Positions 48,023-61,008 of a DNA stretch of 64,000 nucleotides are shown in pieces. The DNA comes from Rotaria macrura (lineage: Eukaryota > Rotifera > Eurotatoria > Philodinida > Philodinidae). Position numbers and translations under genes: made by a program. The notes under the pieces are model-generated. The model saw only the letters and a list, made by a program, of their open reading frames with translations, had not been told where the DNA came from and searched no databases. Numbering within the stretch: position 1 is the stretch's first letter; every line of letters begins with the position of its first letter. The stretch is from NCBI GenBank assembly GCA_900239685.1, contig OENT01000685.1, positions 21,769 to 85,768 on the forward strand, given 5' to 3'.

Positions 48023-48373
48023 CCCAGGAGGATCATTCCGACAATTGAATCCGATCGGATGTCTGTCGGATCCTATCATGTCTCTATCGGAGTTTCTCTA
48101 ATCCGACGAAATCCCATCGGATTCCGGGTTGCAATCCGACATTCGGACCCTTAGTGTTGGATTTTTTCGAATCCCACTATCGGAATCCGACTGAATTTCA
48201 TCGTATGATCTAACAGACCTCTACTATTGGGATTAAAAACTAATTCATACACCAATAAGAAAATAGGTTTCTCCCGTCAGATCCGTTAGTGGTTCCACAA
48301 CCCAGATTCCCATAGGATTTCATCGGATCCTATCAGATCCGATCGGATTCGGTATCGGATTCATTCTCATGGG
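48023..48373. mobile_element. Foldback element with CGGATCC/CCGATCGG words
   Basis: Ends CCCAGGAGGATCATTCCG and, inverted, CCCATGAGAATGAATCCG; flanked by TC on both sides (48021-48022, 48374-48375). Words CGGAT, ATCCGA and CCGATCGG recur through both arms. The middle (48180-48330) matches the 42650 element in inverted orientation. Non-coding. Confidence 0.78.
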
Positions 48374-48599
48374 TCGGAGTATCATAGCATCCGAATTTCA
48401 CAATTTAGACTTCATTTTTTTCAAAAGCTTTATTTTCTGATCCAAAAACAGATTTATTGAGAGAAATAAATTTCTTTTTAAACACATCAAATTTTGAGGA
48501 CAAAGATTTTATTTTGTTCCAGAAGCAATAGTCATAGAAAATTCTGACCGAAGACGATCGATCCCGTCTTATCTCCAGCGCACTTCATGAGCACATTAG

Positions 48600-48793
48600 C
48601 TTATTTTTCTGGAGGGATCCTGACGGACGTCTCCGAAAATACCGGAAATTCCGGGTACCGTGAAAACCGGCCAGAATGCTCCTTCTAGGTTCCAGTGTAT
48701 GTTCTCTCGTCAGAACCAGCTGAATGATGCCAGAAAAGAGTATTTTTCCGGTTGGTTCCAACTGAGTTCGGGGTTGGGAACGATCAACCAGGA
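48600..48793. repeat. Decayed foldback-type sequence with CCGGAA words
   Basis: A GC-richer block with TACCGGAAATTCCGGGTA, AAAACCGGCC and TTTTCCGGTTGG words. Its right end, read inverted (CCTGGTTGATCGTTCCC), resembles the terminus CCCAGGTCGTTCGTTCC of the element at 63893. The left end is not identifiable. Probably an old inverted copy of that element. Confidence 0.45.
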
Positions 48794-49219
48794 AACAGTT
48801 TAATTGAAGTAGCATGTCATGCTAGTGCGTCTCTCGATATCAACTTATTTCAGTTGAAAACTGTTGATTTGTCATCTCATCGTGTAACCTAGACGATCTT
48901 CTTTGCATTTAGCACCTAATGTGTTGCAACAAATTGCTCTACTAAAAAGTATAGATACATAAAATTTATTTCACTGGCAGAGATGGCAATGAGGATAAAA
49001 ATGCATTTCGTTTCTTATCATCTAATACTCTTATAAGTATATATATATAAACGACCTCTATCGAATAAAAATTATAATAGAATTCATAACTTTGCTGTTC
49101 GTTCTCTTTTTACCAATGACTGTGTATTTGATAATCAATGATTCATTCATGCGATTCAATACTTTTTGCTTGCTTTAGGTTCTGAAAATTATCAAGTAAA
49201 GAGTATACATTATTTTAAA
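48794..49219. other. 5' flank of COQ3
   Basis: AT-rich. A T-rich acceptor TTGCTTGCTTTAG ends at about 49179, about 40 nt before the COQ3 ATG. Confidence 0.5.
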
Positions 49220-50885
49220 ATGTCAATTTCATGTCATCGTTTATTCAGATTTCTTCCACGATTTCGGTTAATAAATACTACGATTTCAATATTTTTATCT
49301 CATGAATTTTTTATTTACTCATGTCATAGGTCACTGATATCAATATCACGACAACTATCCGTGAGAAGTTCTGTTGATCCTAGCGAAATGAATCGCTTTC
49401 GTCAATTATCATCTTCATGGTGGAATGAAACAGGAGAATATGCTGCATTACATTCACTCAATCAACTTCGAGTACCACTCATTCGTGAACAACTTCTTCA
49501 ATCCTCATCAAAATCAATCGATTCTTTAAAGCCTTTAAAAGATTTTCAATTACTTGATATTGGTTGTGGTGGTGGTATTCTAACTGAAGTTTGTATATGA
49601 ATAGAAAATTTTGAAAGTACAAAGCATCGACGGAAAATTCGTTTTTTTCTTGTTTCTGTAGCCATTAGCACGTTTGGGTGCTTCTGTCTTGGGCATTGAT
49701 GCTCTGCCGGAAAACATTTCTACAGCTGAATATCATGTTGAGCATTCATTAAAAAATAATCTTACTTATAAAAATGGTTTGAGATTTTGCTGTTAATTAT
49801 AATGATTTTCCTTTGATGTATTTTCTTTTCGTTAGTATAGTGACACTCGAAGAACTCTGTGACAATGTTGATCACGAAGTAAAATATGATGCTATTATTG
49901 CATCCGAAGTTGTTGAACATATCAATAATGTCGATATTTTTATTGGAAATATTTCAAAACTACTCAAAGTAAGATGAAAAACGTTGAATTGATTCTATCT
50001 TACTGTCTTATGAAAGTAAATTAAACCTTCGAGAAAAAGAATCATAGACATTTCAAATATTCACGAACGAGAATAAAACAAAAACACATAAAATGAATTT
50101 TCAGTAATCATTCTCTAGCCGTAATGAAGATGATGATATACTAAGAACATTTGTCAAGTTGAAAAAAGAAAAATCAAAACCTATTTGTCTTTTAATATGA
50201 TATAATGTAGATGATAATCCTGTAGTGCGATTGTCAGAAGCTACGCTATCGAGTATAACTATGATTGAAAACAGTAGTGTACTTGTCAACTTTAGAATTG
50301 TTAACTCTTGATATAAATCATACTTTTTCTTTGACGAGGAATTCGCCAATCCGATTCTCTGATACATATTTAGAATAAAAGTCAATAGCTGATTTCAATC
50401 GTGTAGATAGATACTGCATCTATCTCTGCAAAGTCCATCGATACTTTTTCTTATGTTTGTAAACTTGAAATCACCTATTCCATGCATTCCAGATTCAAAA
50501 AGATTTGTGATTGTGTTTGAAAGTTGTTTTCTGAACGTCTTCATCTTTTGTTTTAGCCCAAAGGCCTCTGTTTTATAACCACATTGAACCAAACAATAGC
50601 TTCATATTTTCTCGGTATTATTGCTGCTGAATATATTCTTCGAATAGTTCCACCAGGAACACATACATGGAATAAATTCATTCGTCCATCAGATCTGGTA
50701 ACTTTATTTGGAAAACGTGAGAAATTAAACGTGCCTTCTTCCGATGTCTTTCATTTTTCTTCTCAATTTTAGATGGTTTTAGTGTTGTTCTCAACAATGG
50801 TATGTTCTACAATCCGATAAGCAACCGTTGGTCATGGTCAGACAGTCAGGCAATTAATTATGCATTATGTGCAACCAAAAATTAG
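49220..50885 (+). CDS. COQ3: Ubiquinone biosynthesis O-methyltransferase, mitochondrial
   Basis: Five exons: 49220-49588, 49662-49776, 49841-49968, 50557-50716, 50773-50885, all GT-AG and in phase, giving 294 aa. The first about 50 residues are basic and Ser-rich, fitting a mitochondrial presequence. The SAM-dependent methyltransferase fold follows: motif I LLDIGCGGGILTE (about 112-124), the acidic-loop strand ASVLGIDALPENI, motif II YDAIIASEVVEHI, and the family's C-terminal blocks GLCFITTLNQT, HTWNKFI and NNGMFYNP. COQ3 catalyses both O-methylation steps of ubiquinone synthesis on the matrix side of the inner membrane. The ATG at 49220 is chosen because it follows an acceptor at about 49179 and starts the presequence. 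Intron 3 is 588 nt. Confidence 0.9.
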
Positions 50886-50948
50886 TTCTTGTTTTCATCC
50901 TCTTGCCCAACATTATAGAATTTATAAAATTAAAATAAAGTTTTTTTT

Positions 50949-50964
50949 AGCCCTTAAGAGGGCT
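50949..50964 (-). terminator. Histone 3' stem-loop (H4)
   Basis: On the minus strand AGCCCT-CTTA-AGGGCT forms a 6-bp stem with a 4-nt loop, 53 nt past the H4 stop, preceded by ACCCAAAC. This is the animal replication-dependent histone mRNA 3' end that binds SLBP. The same motif follows H2B and H2A. Confidence 0.9.
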
Positions 50965-51016
50965 GTTTGGGTTATCGGTTCGTTGTTATCCTTGTATATT
51001 GATACTTTATTTTTTT

Positions 51017-51334
<318 letters not shown>

Positions 51335-51420
51335 TTATGATGATAATTGAACGTTTGTTGTTTGAAAAGAAGAGAAAGAGAATGTTTGAAGTAGAGACTC
51401 AAGACAATAATCAAACATTA

Positions 51421-51486
51421 CTTTTATACATCTAGGGAAAACATTAACCCGTTGGTCAGTTAAGCAGAGCCGCTCAATAGCCAATC
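51421..51486 (-). promoter_or_regulatory. H4 promoter elements
   Basis: Read on the minus strand there is TGTATAAAAG (51421-51430), about 95 nt upstream of the H4 ATG, and a CCAAT box in inverted orientation (ATTGG, 51481-51485). Both are usual for histone promoters; assignment is by position only. Confidence 0.55.
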
Positions 51487-52329
51487 AGAAAGGAGAAGAG
51501 AACGCGAACAATCAGCTGTGCTCGTGTGCAAGAGAATGGCATGCATGGAAAAAAAATTGACAGCAATATGTTTGACACATCGATACAGAAGAGAAAATGA
51601 TCTATTGATCAAAAATACGATTGTGTAACATGAACGTTCAAATTTCATCGAATTCATTGAGAATGAACAGTCTATCTAATAGTATAAAAGTTCAAGCAAT
51701 ATGTACTGATTCAAGACAAGCTTAATTCAATTAAAAACAAAATGTTTCGTTGAATTTTTCCGTTCTCAAACCAAAAAAGCTACATTCTCTCAAAAGGCGT
51801 CTCGTTCATTCCATCAATTACAGAATTTCTGAAGAAAGAACAACTGAGTAGTGCAAGTCGAATAACTTCATTGCCTTATTGTTTTTCAAGACAAAATCTG
51901 AAGCATTCGAAACGAATCTGATGAATTTTAAAAACTAACATGTATCAACTCTATGATTCAGTAAAAGATCTCAACTAGAGACCTGTAGAGACAGGTTATT
52001 TTTCGCACAGACAAAATTTAAATTATTACAAAATTTTTGACAAGAACACCACTTAAAAAGCTGATCCATGAAAACAAAAATCTCTAAGACTAGATATATG
52101 TACTATAAAGAAACGACCAAGACTCGATGATAGAGACACTAATGATGCTTGAGATGAAATTGAAATATTTTTTGATTAATTTCATTATGTTTTCGTGTAG
52201 TTGATCGTATGTTTTACGTTGACGTACGGCTATATCCACATTTAAGCAAAGTTTGTTTTCCCAGAAGAACAAAATATATTCTGTTTACTGTTACATGAAC
52301 GTCAACATGTGTGAATTTAAAGAATGAAT
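51487..52329. other. H4-H2B spacer
   Basis: AT-rich, no recognisable gene; frames of 60-65 codons on the minus strand lack motifs. Confidence 0.5.
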
Positions 52330-52345
52330 AGCCCTAAAGAGGGCT
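52330..52345 (-). terminator. Histone 3' stem-loop (H2B)
   Basis: On the minus strand AGCCCT-CTTT-AGGGCT, preceded by AAACCCAAAC, about 45 nt past the H2B stop. Identical in stem and loop to the one after H2A. Confidence 0.92.
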
Positions 52346-52390
52346 GTTTGGGTTTACTTTTAATTAGTTATGAAATCATTCAATTTATGT

Positions 52391-52774
52391 TTATTTAGCA
52401 CTTGTATATTTCGTGACAGCTTTGGTACCTTCGGATACGGCATGTTTGGCGAGTTCACCTGGTAACAAGAGGCGAACAGCTGTTTGAATTTCGCGACTGC
52501 TAATGGTTGATCGTTTATTATAGTGTGATAAACGACTTGATTCAGCAGCAATGCGTTCGAAGATATCATTGACAAACGAGTTCATGATTGACATAGCTTT
52601 CGATGAAATGCCAGTATCTGGATGAACTTGTTTAAGTACTTTGTAGATGTAAATTGAATAGGTTTCCTTTCGTTTACGTTTAACTTTCTTTTCGGTACCT
52701 TTGGCACCTGATGAACCTTTTGAGGTTTTTGTAACAGCTTTCTTTGAACCTTTCGACGGTGTCTTTGGAGGCAT
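52391..52774 (-). CDS. H2B: Histone H2B
   Basis: 127 aa, intronless. A Lys/Ser/Pro-rich tail (1-35) precedes a normal H2B fold: [60 protein letters not shown] and [20 protein letters not shown], including the C-terminal helix with the ubiquitylatable Lys. Forms the H2A-H2B dimer of the nucleosome. It is transcribed divergently from H2A across a shared 239-bp promoter and ends in a histone stem-loop. Nothing is unusual in length. Confidence 0.97.
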   Translation of the reverse strand: MPPKTPSKGSKKAVTKTSKGSSGAKGTEKKVKRKRKETYSIYIYKVLKQVHPDTGISSKAMSIMNSFVNDIFERIAAESSRLSHYNKRSTISSREIQTAVRLLLPGELAKHAVSEGTKAVTKYTSAK

Positions 52775-52828
52775 TATTAAAACTTAATGAATGATAGAGA
52801 GAGATATCGGCTAAATTTTCATTCCTGC

Positions 52829-52936
52829 TATTTATATGCGTATGTATGCGTCATACCAATGTCGGTTGAATAGCCAATCATTATTGTTCGTTTTTGATTG
52901 GTTAGAAAAGTTGCTCATTGGATGGGCCTATATATA
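52829..52936. promoter_or_regulatory. Divergent H2B/H2A promoter
   Basis: The region between the two ATGs holds a TATA box for each direction: TATAAATA on the minus strand (52829-52836) for H2B and TATATATA (52929-52936) for H2A. Between them are three CCAAT motifs, one direct (52874-52878) and two inverted (52897-52901, 52917-52921). The layout suggests coordinated divergent transcription. Confidence 0.7.
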
Positions 52937-53013
52937 GTTAAGTTCGAACGTAGTTTAACTTTATATTCAATTTCTCTACACTTTCGTCAAGTAAAAAAAC
53001 TAATCTAATCATA

Positions 53014-53579
<566 letters not shown>

Positions 53580-53632
53580 ATATGCTTGACCTAATTTTAA
53601 ACCAACATCAAGAAAAATAGAAAAAACCCAAC

Positions 53633-53648
53633 AGCCCTCTTTAGGGCT
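53633..53648 (+). terminator. Histone 3' stem-loop (H2A)
   Basis: AGCCCT-CTTT-AGGGCT preceded by AAACCCAAC, 53 nt past the H2A stop. Shows that the intron-containing H2A gene keeps the replication-dependent 3' end. Confidence 0.92.
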
Positions 53649-56600
53649 ACCACTTTCTAAATTCATCAATGTTGGATATCGTGCTGAAACGCATGAATCA
53701 CTTAATGTCGTCGTGTATTTATCTTTGAACTGTAAATAATAAAATATTATCATCTATAGTCTCGAATTATACTATCGAAGAGGATGGAAGTAGTCGTTAT
53801 GGAATGGTATAACCAATAGGATTCGTAAGAATTTGTACAGGGCGATGTACATACACACATGCTTTGTTGTGCGTTCGTATTCGAGTGGCTACTCTGATTG
53901 TCATATAACAATGTAGTATCAGTAGTCGATTTCACAAATTTGATCATAAAATATTCAACAGTATAAAACATAATGACAAGCGAACTGTTCATTAGCTGAT
54001 TTAAAGGGAAACGTGCGTCCGATCGATCTAATCATCCTTCAATAAAAATGTTTCGATTTTTCTCTGTACAAACGACCGAAAAAAGCTGACACTAACTCTA
54101 ATACATGTCAAAATTTGTTTTATTATGATCGCGCCTCCAAAAATCATAAATCTGACACTGGAATTACGCAGTCCATCAAAAACGCTTTTCACAGAAGGCG
54201 ATAAAAACTTATTGATGTTTTTCAGAAAATTTTTCCTAAATCGATTTTATTTCTTTCAGATTGTGCCAATAGAGAAGACACTGTTGCATATACGAACACG
54301 ATGGCATACATACAACACAAAGGAAATGATTGATGATGGATATTCGCCAATCAAAATAAATTGCTGATGTTCTTTGAACTGTGAAGAAAAATGAAGGAAT
54401 TCTTCTGTTGTAATTGAATGTATTGTAGTTAGTCTTCGATCAGCAGAAAATGAATTATGTCGATTTAATCTTGCAATATGTAGATATCGATGTAAAATGC
54501 TATTATTATTCCTTAGAAAATGATTTTATGAAATGTTCGTAAGATCAGACGTACCATACAGTCTGAAATATGAATTCTTCTAGGTACGAGTTTCATATGG
54601 TAGACGATACAATATCTAGTCATAATGTCGTTCCATCAATCGTCTACCATCAAAGAATTTCGTAACGAGTCAACTATAGAGTAATGCGTTCTCAATTTGA
54701 TATGTTGTGATTGAGACGTAATGTTTTCTTTCTAATATTCGTTTTAAACCTATGATTCTGGCGGTGCAATATCACCGATTGATTGGTATAGAGAACACAT
54801 GCAATACTCCTCTTTGTCAACAACATTTGAATGTTAAAAATGAACAATCTACATGTCTGTTTTTTTGTATTTTTATTATTAAAACTGCGCCATGGAATTT
54901 TCTATAAAGATTTTGTCGAACGATGATGTACGTTCGCTTTGAATATAGTCTCATTAAATAATGATTCATTTTTTCGTGAACTGTTCAATGAAATAGAAGT
55001 GATAGCATGACTTTAAGTCATTCGAAAGAATTACAGTATATGATCGATTATGAAAAAGAAATTCTCAGAGATTAGTAACATGTAATTGCAAATTTTTATT
55101 TCTATCTTTCTTTAACAAGGATCTAGTATATATGTAAAGTTGAGAAATAGATTCATTCTGGTTTATTTTATGTACTAGGGATACTCTTTTAATTCTATCC
55201 GTCACTTTCGTTTGGCTACTTGGTGAAAAAAGAAAAGCATGCTGTAAACATATATGAATATCATAGGAATGTTTTTCTATTTACTCGACTTGTTGATAAG
55301 TTTTTCTAAACAGTTAGCAACCATGAGTGACTTCGACAACAAAGTAAATACTGCTATTGCATTACCATGAAACATTTTTGAATCTTTAATACTGTGTTAT
55401 GATGTCCAATATTATGTTCTTCCTAATTTTATTTGTTTATGTAACTAGAGTTTTGATTTAATAAAATTTCTAAAATAGATTCCCACCTCGGAACGCTTAG
55501 TTCGCATTAAACTTTTGTAATAAATGGCGAGTGTCATGAGAAGATGGATACAAAGATCATTCTTTTGAAATCTTTGACTTTCGTGATGTATGTAACAAAC
55601 AATTGTCATAAAACATCTTCTCTAACAAGTTGAAAATATTTGGGGATGCCTCTTTTCAAAGAACATGTAGTTTTCTCTTTGAGTATATTATGCTTCATTG
55701 AATTAGTAAGCCGTCTTTCATTCGAAATGATCCATTAAAACATAAAAAAATTTCACAAGGTTGTAGTAAATGACATTCAAGTTAGCAAAAGTACATTTTT
55801 ACAAAAAGATTAATCCGAGCTTTGTCAACAAACACATATTATCATGTGTTGAATCGTGATAAGTTCTCCCTAAGTTAAAACTGAAATCTTTGTTTTCAAG
55901 AACTCTTAAATGAGAGATGAAACATGCCTGATGAACAGAACAAACGATTGTCCAAGTGATTTGAAATAGTCATCGTTTTCGAGAGAAAAATGATGGATAT
56001 TCTCACAAAGAAGAAACATTCTATCAAATGAGAAAAATCATATAAAGTATTCAACAGGCTTCAATATGCATCCGAATAATGGGAATATTCAAAAGCTCAA
56101 CGAACAAATTACGTTGGCGTTAAATTAACAAGAGATATAAAACATGGTATGTTGTTTGGAAGTACGTTTCAACAGCATTGTAGTCATACATAGTGGCTAG
56201 AAAAAAGTAACAGCTGTTAATCAAGAGTCAGAAAACGTAATAAAAGAATTTTGAAACCAATAATAAACTACATAATAGATGTCTCAAAAGGCTTTTGTCT
56301 CGATACTAAATATTTTGTATAACGTTTATAACGTAAGACAGAATGCAGGTGAAAAAGATAGTTTATTCAAACCATCAGCAAGCATGATATTTGTGTCACA
56401 ATGCACTTAAAAACCGAAATTAGGTTGTTCGTCGGTGTGAGAATTAAGATATTTATTTGCTAATTATTAATGTTCTGTATTCTATTTCAATAATCAATGC
56501 ACTTCTTAATTCATAAACTAACTTAGGATGCACAAGTAGTGGAACAATTTGGCACACCCAATTCTAATGGATAGAAAGATGTAGAAAGAAAATATTTTCT

Positions 56601-57497
56601 ACCTCAGAAGATAGAAGATTTTCTCCTTATTCTAATCATTTATAATTTTTTTTCATTATAAATTTACAAATGAAGTAACTCATTGGGGACAAGGAGTAGT
56701 CCTCAAAACGAATTCTCACTTTGTGCATCTTGTGACTTTGTAAAGTGTCGATCTTGATATTTCATCGAAAATAAAATTCTAAAAGGAATAATTTCTGACA
56801 ATTGGACAGAAAACGTTCTCTCCTTTCTAACTGTGTAACATTTATATGTGTTTGAAATTCGTAAATAAAATTAGGTAATTAAAATAAGGTACACTTGAGC
56901 AATAAATTTGCGATTTTTCCTATCGACTCATCAAGATTTTGTAGAAGCATGGCGTATTAAAAAAATGAACTGATTCCTCACAAGATATACTTAATGAGTC
57001 TATTGAAAAATTGTAAATTTATTGCAACATATGAAAAGTACTGCCTTGTTTTGAGGATGATTCCTCGTTCCTATTGCATGACTGCATTTGTAAATGTATG
57101 ATAAAAAGAAAATATATACGGTTTGAATGCGGATAAAAGTCAGATAGAAAACGTTTTTTCTGTACGTTTCTATCCAAGAGAAATACGGTGTAGCATTCCT
57201 CCCGTGAGTTTTACATCATAGTTTATTGAGATTTTTATCAAGTGTCTCATCAGAATCATTTAGAGAATAAAAGAATTTTCTATAAATAGTCAATTAGAGT
57301 TTGTTTTTCTCTATTTTTCTGATCCCTGAACGTTATATGAATATAATTCTCTCCTACTAGGGTATCTTCAGAAACATTCAATGATAATTTTTAAACTCGT
57401 AATATTCTTAACCAGATAAACCTCTTATACCAAATATGGTGTATATATAAACTGAATAGTCAACAGAAAAAGCTGTCATTTTTAACATATTAGTCTA
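53649..57497. other. Long AT-rich spacer
   Basis: About 3.8 kb without a recognisable gene. The 80-codon frame at 54125-54367 (+) and minus-strand frames at 53547-53992 have no motifs. It ends in an acceptor-like TTTTAACATATTAG 4 nt before the GPCR ATG. Confidence 0.45.
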
Positions 57498-58618
57498 ATG
57501 GCACTCAATGACTCGATGCATTCTATTGACGTTGGATCTATGCCTAAATCAATTGTGGATAATATTTATCTTGTTCAGGAAAGATTTCTCAATTATTTAC
57601 CTCTCATATTTGTTATATTTGGTTTACTTGGCTGCGTTGGCAATGTTTTTACCTATCTTCAGTCTGAATTTCGTTCCAATAGTTGCTGTGTTTATTCACT
57701 TTGTGGTTCATTCGTCGACGCAGCGAATCTTATTCTTAATTTATTCCCATTCTATCTTGGCAATACATATGGAATCTGGATTCCCTGGCATGCAACACGT
57801 GCAACATGTAAATTGAGTATTTTTTTTCTTGCCTTTATTCCTCATTTGTCAATCAATTTTTTGCTCATGTCTATTATTGATCGATTTGCTTCGACATGTA
57901 AACTTACATCACCAATACGTTTTCTAATTAACTTTAAACTGGTACCATGGCTAATCCTAATTACATTCATTACAAGTTGCTTTGTTTCAATCTATCCACT
58001 GGTATTCTACGATCTTGTGTCTCAAGGGATATGTTTATCTACGCAACCGAAATTGAATAGCATATTTTATATAATTATTAGTGGCCTAATGCAACCAATT
58101 ATGATGTTAATCTTCGTCTTATTGACCTATCGGAATGTACATCGAAGTCAACAACGAGTTGTAAGTCGATAAATAATTCATTTGTTTTGTTTTTATTACT
58201 GATCACAAATATTGTAATATTCACGGTTTAGGGTGGAGTCACAACAGCACACCGAAGAAATTTACAAGGTCAGTTCGTCGTAATGATATGTGCTCAAGTT
58301 TTTGTGACAGGCTTCTTATCACTACAATGGATTACGATGTATACATATTTTGCATTTAGCAACATGCAATATTGGAGTCAAGAGAAATTTGTAATTGTAT
58401 TTTTTGTCTTTTCTTTGACAAATTATTGCTATTATCTCAACAATGTAAAATCATTTTATATTTCAATGCTAACATCTCGTGTATTTCGGAAGACATTTAT
58501 TAAAAATCTAATTGAACTATTACCTCATCGAATGCGTCCGCGATTTCAAATGACACAAGTGATCCCATCGATGGTTATAGCTACTAAAATCGGACAGCAA
58601 GTTCTATCTAAACGATGA
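57498..58618 (+). CDS. Rhodopsin-like G-protein-coupled receptor
   Basis: Exons 57498-58160 and 58232-58618 (71-nt GT-AG intron, phase 0), 349 aa. Seven hydrophobic segments are visible: TM1 with the conserved Asn (GLLGCVGNVF, about residue 49), TM2, TM3 preceded by the disulphide Cys (RATCKLS, about 103) and ending in IIDRF in place of DRY, TM4, TM5 ending in a basic loop (HRSQQRV), TM6 (QFVVMICAQVFVTGF) and TM7. TM7 lacks NPxxY and has LNNVKSFYISML instead, followed by a short basic tail. This is a plasma-membrane receptor of the class A type with an unknown ligand, perhaps a peptide. An out-of-frame ORF at 57508 is a shadow. Confidence 0.82.
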
Positions 58619-60296
58619 AATTTTGAAAAATTTGATCGGAAGATAAAACTAAAAAGGAACACTTTTCTTTATTTTATTGGTAAATATTGTGCGTATTGTA
58701 ATAATTCGATGAAGAACATTCAAATTCGTAGTTTCATCCAAACAGTTCGGTTTTTTTCTTTGTTTCTAAAGCTGAGATATTTTTCATTCATTGTTGTATA
58801 AATAAGAACAATACTATTTTTCGAGATGTTCTTGTCGAGAAGTTTCTCATCGTGTCAAAATTAAGTATCGGAGAAAAGAGCATACTTTTCTATATTTTCT
58901 TCTCTAGCAATTGTTGCTCTTCATAAATGGTAACTACATAGAAATCAACTTGAGGTTACCGTTCTTATACAAGAAAAATTTTTAGCCTTACCGATGTTCA
59001 TGTATGAGTGATATATTTTATTTTACTAATTGAAATCTCTCGAAAAGATTTATATTGTTCTGTTAAATGTAAACGATTTATTTGTTGTAATTACTCTGTG
59101 TTCTATTGTAAACCAATGTTGTGCTTTTAAATATATATTTATTTTTAATTTATGAGCATGAAATTGAAAATCAATTGTAACCTTTCATGATAACTTGCAC
59201 GCAGTCATAGTTCTCAAAAGTGTTTCATGCTTTCAGACGACTATGAATAGAATGTCCTCAGCTATCGTATTATAGACACTAATTAATTCTCATATGATAA
59301 AGCGATGACTAAATGAAATCATTTAAATCTTCTTCTATATTTAATTTATCACAAAACAATTACAAACCGTAATTATTTAAATCGGATAATGTTTTTATAG
59401 GGCGTTGATTGGAACTCAAAGTACTTTTGTTTATGTGAGAAAGAAAAACTAAAAAAAATGACCTATTAGTTTATGAACATAGATTATAGTCAATAGGTTT
59501 TGGTATATGGATTTAAACAGCGTTTTTATAATATTTTATTGATAAAATAACAATCGAATAGCGAAAAACGAATGAGAAATTCTACTAGAAATAATTTTAA
59601 AAGTTTCATTTCATTAATTTGATAGAATTTCGAATTCTCTACGAATATATCTAGATTGAATAGAAATCAACGATTATTTCAAGAAAAGATGAAACGACAA
59701 GAAATTATCTGAAGATGATATCAATACAATGGTCAAAGCGTAGAATGTTATCTATAGGAGAAAGATTAATTTGTTTAATTCCGGATTGTCCTAAGCAATT
59801 CTAAGATGTGACTTTTGCCGTATTCGAAACTCGATTAAACAAAATGTTCAGTCATCAAATAGAAGTTATAGTCAGAATTTGTTTGGAAGAATTGCATTTC
59901 AGTGGGATTCTGATACATACAAAAAATATTTATAACTTTTCTAATCTAACTCTGAATTTTAATCTGTTTATAAGAATTATAAGTATGACATACCATTGAT
60001 CTATTGTAATTCATACAAAGAAATCTTGAATCTAACGTCGTTTTCAAGACTAAAATTAAGATTGAATCATAAGGTTTTTCTCAATTCAACTAGCTACTTA
60101 TGTAGGAGCGTTATATTGTTGTGTGAATTAGGCAAGTAGTCGATAATTTATGAGATCGATTGTACGACACTTGATCAAGTTGATTGCACTTCGAAACTAA
60201 GAACGGTGCATTCAATGTGTTCTTTAAAAAAAGTATGCTAAATTTGAAAAATACGAGCTTTTAAATTCGACTTCATTGCCAAATCTACTTATAATA
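58619..60296. other. GPCR 3' flank and spacer
   Basis: AT-rich, no recognisable gene. The 63-codon frame at 59808-59999 has no motif support. Confidence 0.45.
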
Positions 60297-60300
60297 TTAA

Positions 60301-61004
60301 CCCTTTACCTCCGAATGTCCACGGGCGTGGACATTGGCAAAATCGCTATTAAAAAAATTCTAAAATTTTACAATTTTGTTTTTATCAATCAACATAAAGT
60401 GTCTCTTGGGAACATGATGCACGACATATATCAATGAAAGTGCCTACTTTTAAATGAATAGTATTTCGAAAATTTTTCAATAGTTTGATGGATAAGAGAT
60501 GATGAAATATTACATGAACAGTAAAGCGACTATTTGTAGATAAAGGTAAGAAATGACGTCGATCATGCATATTATTTTCTAAACCATGTCTCAGTAGAAG
60601 TAGAATGAAATATTCGCCGTTGATTAGAATAATTTCATTGACAATAATATTACTTAGAGACGATGCGGGTGTTTTGGGGAAATGTGTATCTGAACCACGT
60701 GTGCTCATAAAAATAGATTTTTATGTCTTCACTATTCTTTTTTCGTATTGCTCAAATACAGACAAATAGATACTAATTTCGTCTAATCAGCACCATCAAA
60801 ATCGAGCAAGAAAAGACAACTTGTCTAGTCGATCCATCGTCTCCTTTTCCCATGATCAGTGCAATGACTAAACTATATTCTTCACCAAAGCAAAGGTGGT
60901 TGGCCACTTTGTCCATACTGTTGGTATATTGAGTAGAGTAAGAGTTTGTTTTTATAGTTATTTTATCACTGGCTCCTTAATAATCGTCTTCGGGGGGTAA
61001 AGGG
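60301..61004. mobile_element. piggyBac-type non-autonomous element
   Basis: Flanked by TTAA on both sides (60297-60300, 61005-61008), with inverted ends CCCTTTACCTCCGAA and, inverted, CCCTTTACCCCCCGAA. Both the TTAA target and a CCCTTT-type terminus are typical of piggyBac. A subterminal hairpin CCACGGGCGTGG lies just inside the left end. The only sizeable frame, 107 codons on the minus strand (60385-60708), has no piggyBac transposase motif that I can see. At 704 bp it is too short for an autonomous copy. Confidence 0.82.
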
Positions 61005-61008
61005 TTAA

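Noticed and set aside
43745-48815. Minus-strand frames at 43745-44005, 44160-44372, 47645-47917 and 48585-48815
   Set aside because: Each overlaps a GC-rich foldback element or decayed copy whose word structure creates open frames on both strands.
57508-57816. Overlapping hydrophobic frame inside the GPCR
   Set aside because: It is an out-of-frame shadow of the receptor coding sequence.
60385-60708. Possible transposase in the piggyBac-type element
   Set aside because: 107 codons without piggyBac catalytic motifs; the element is too short to be autonomous.
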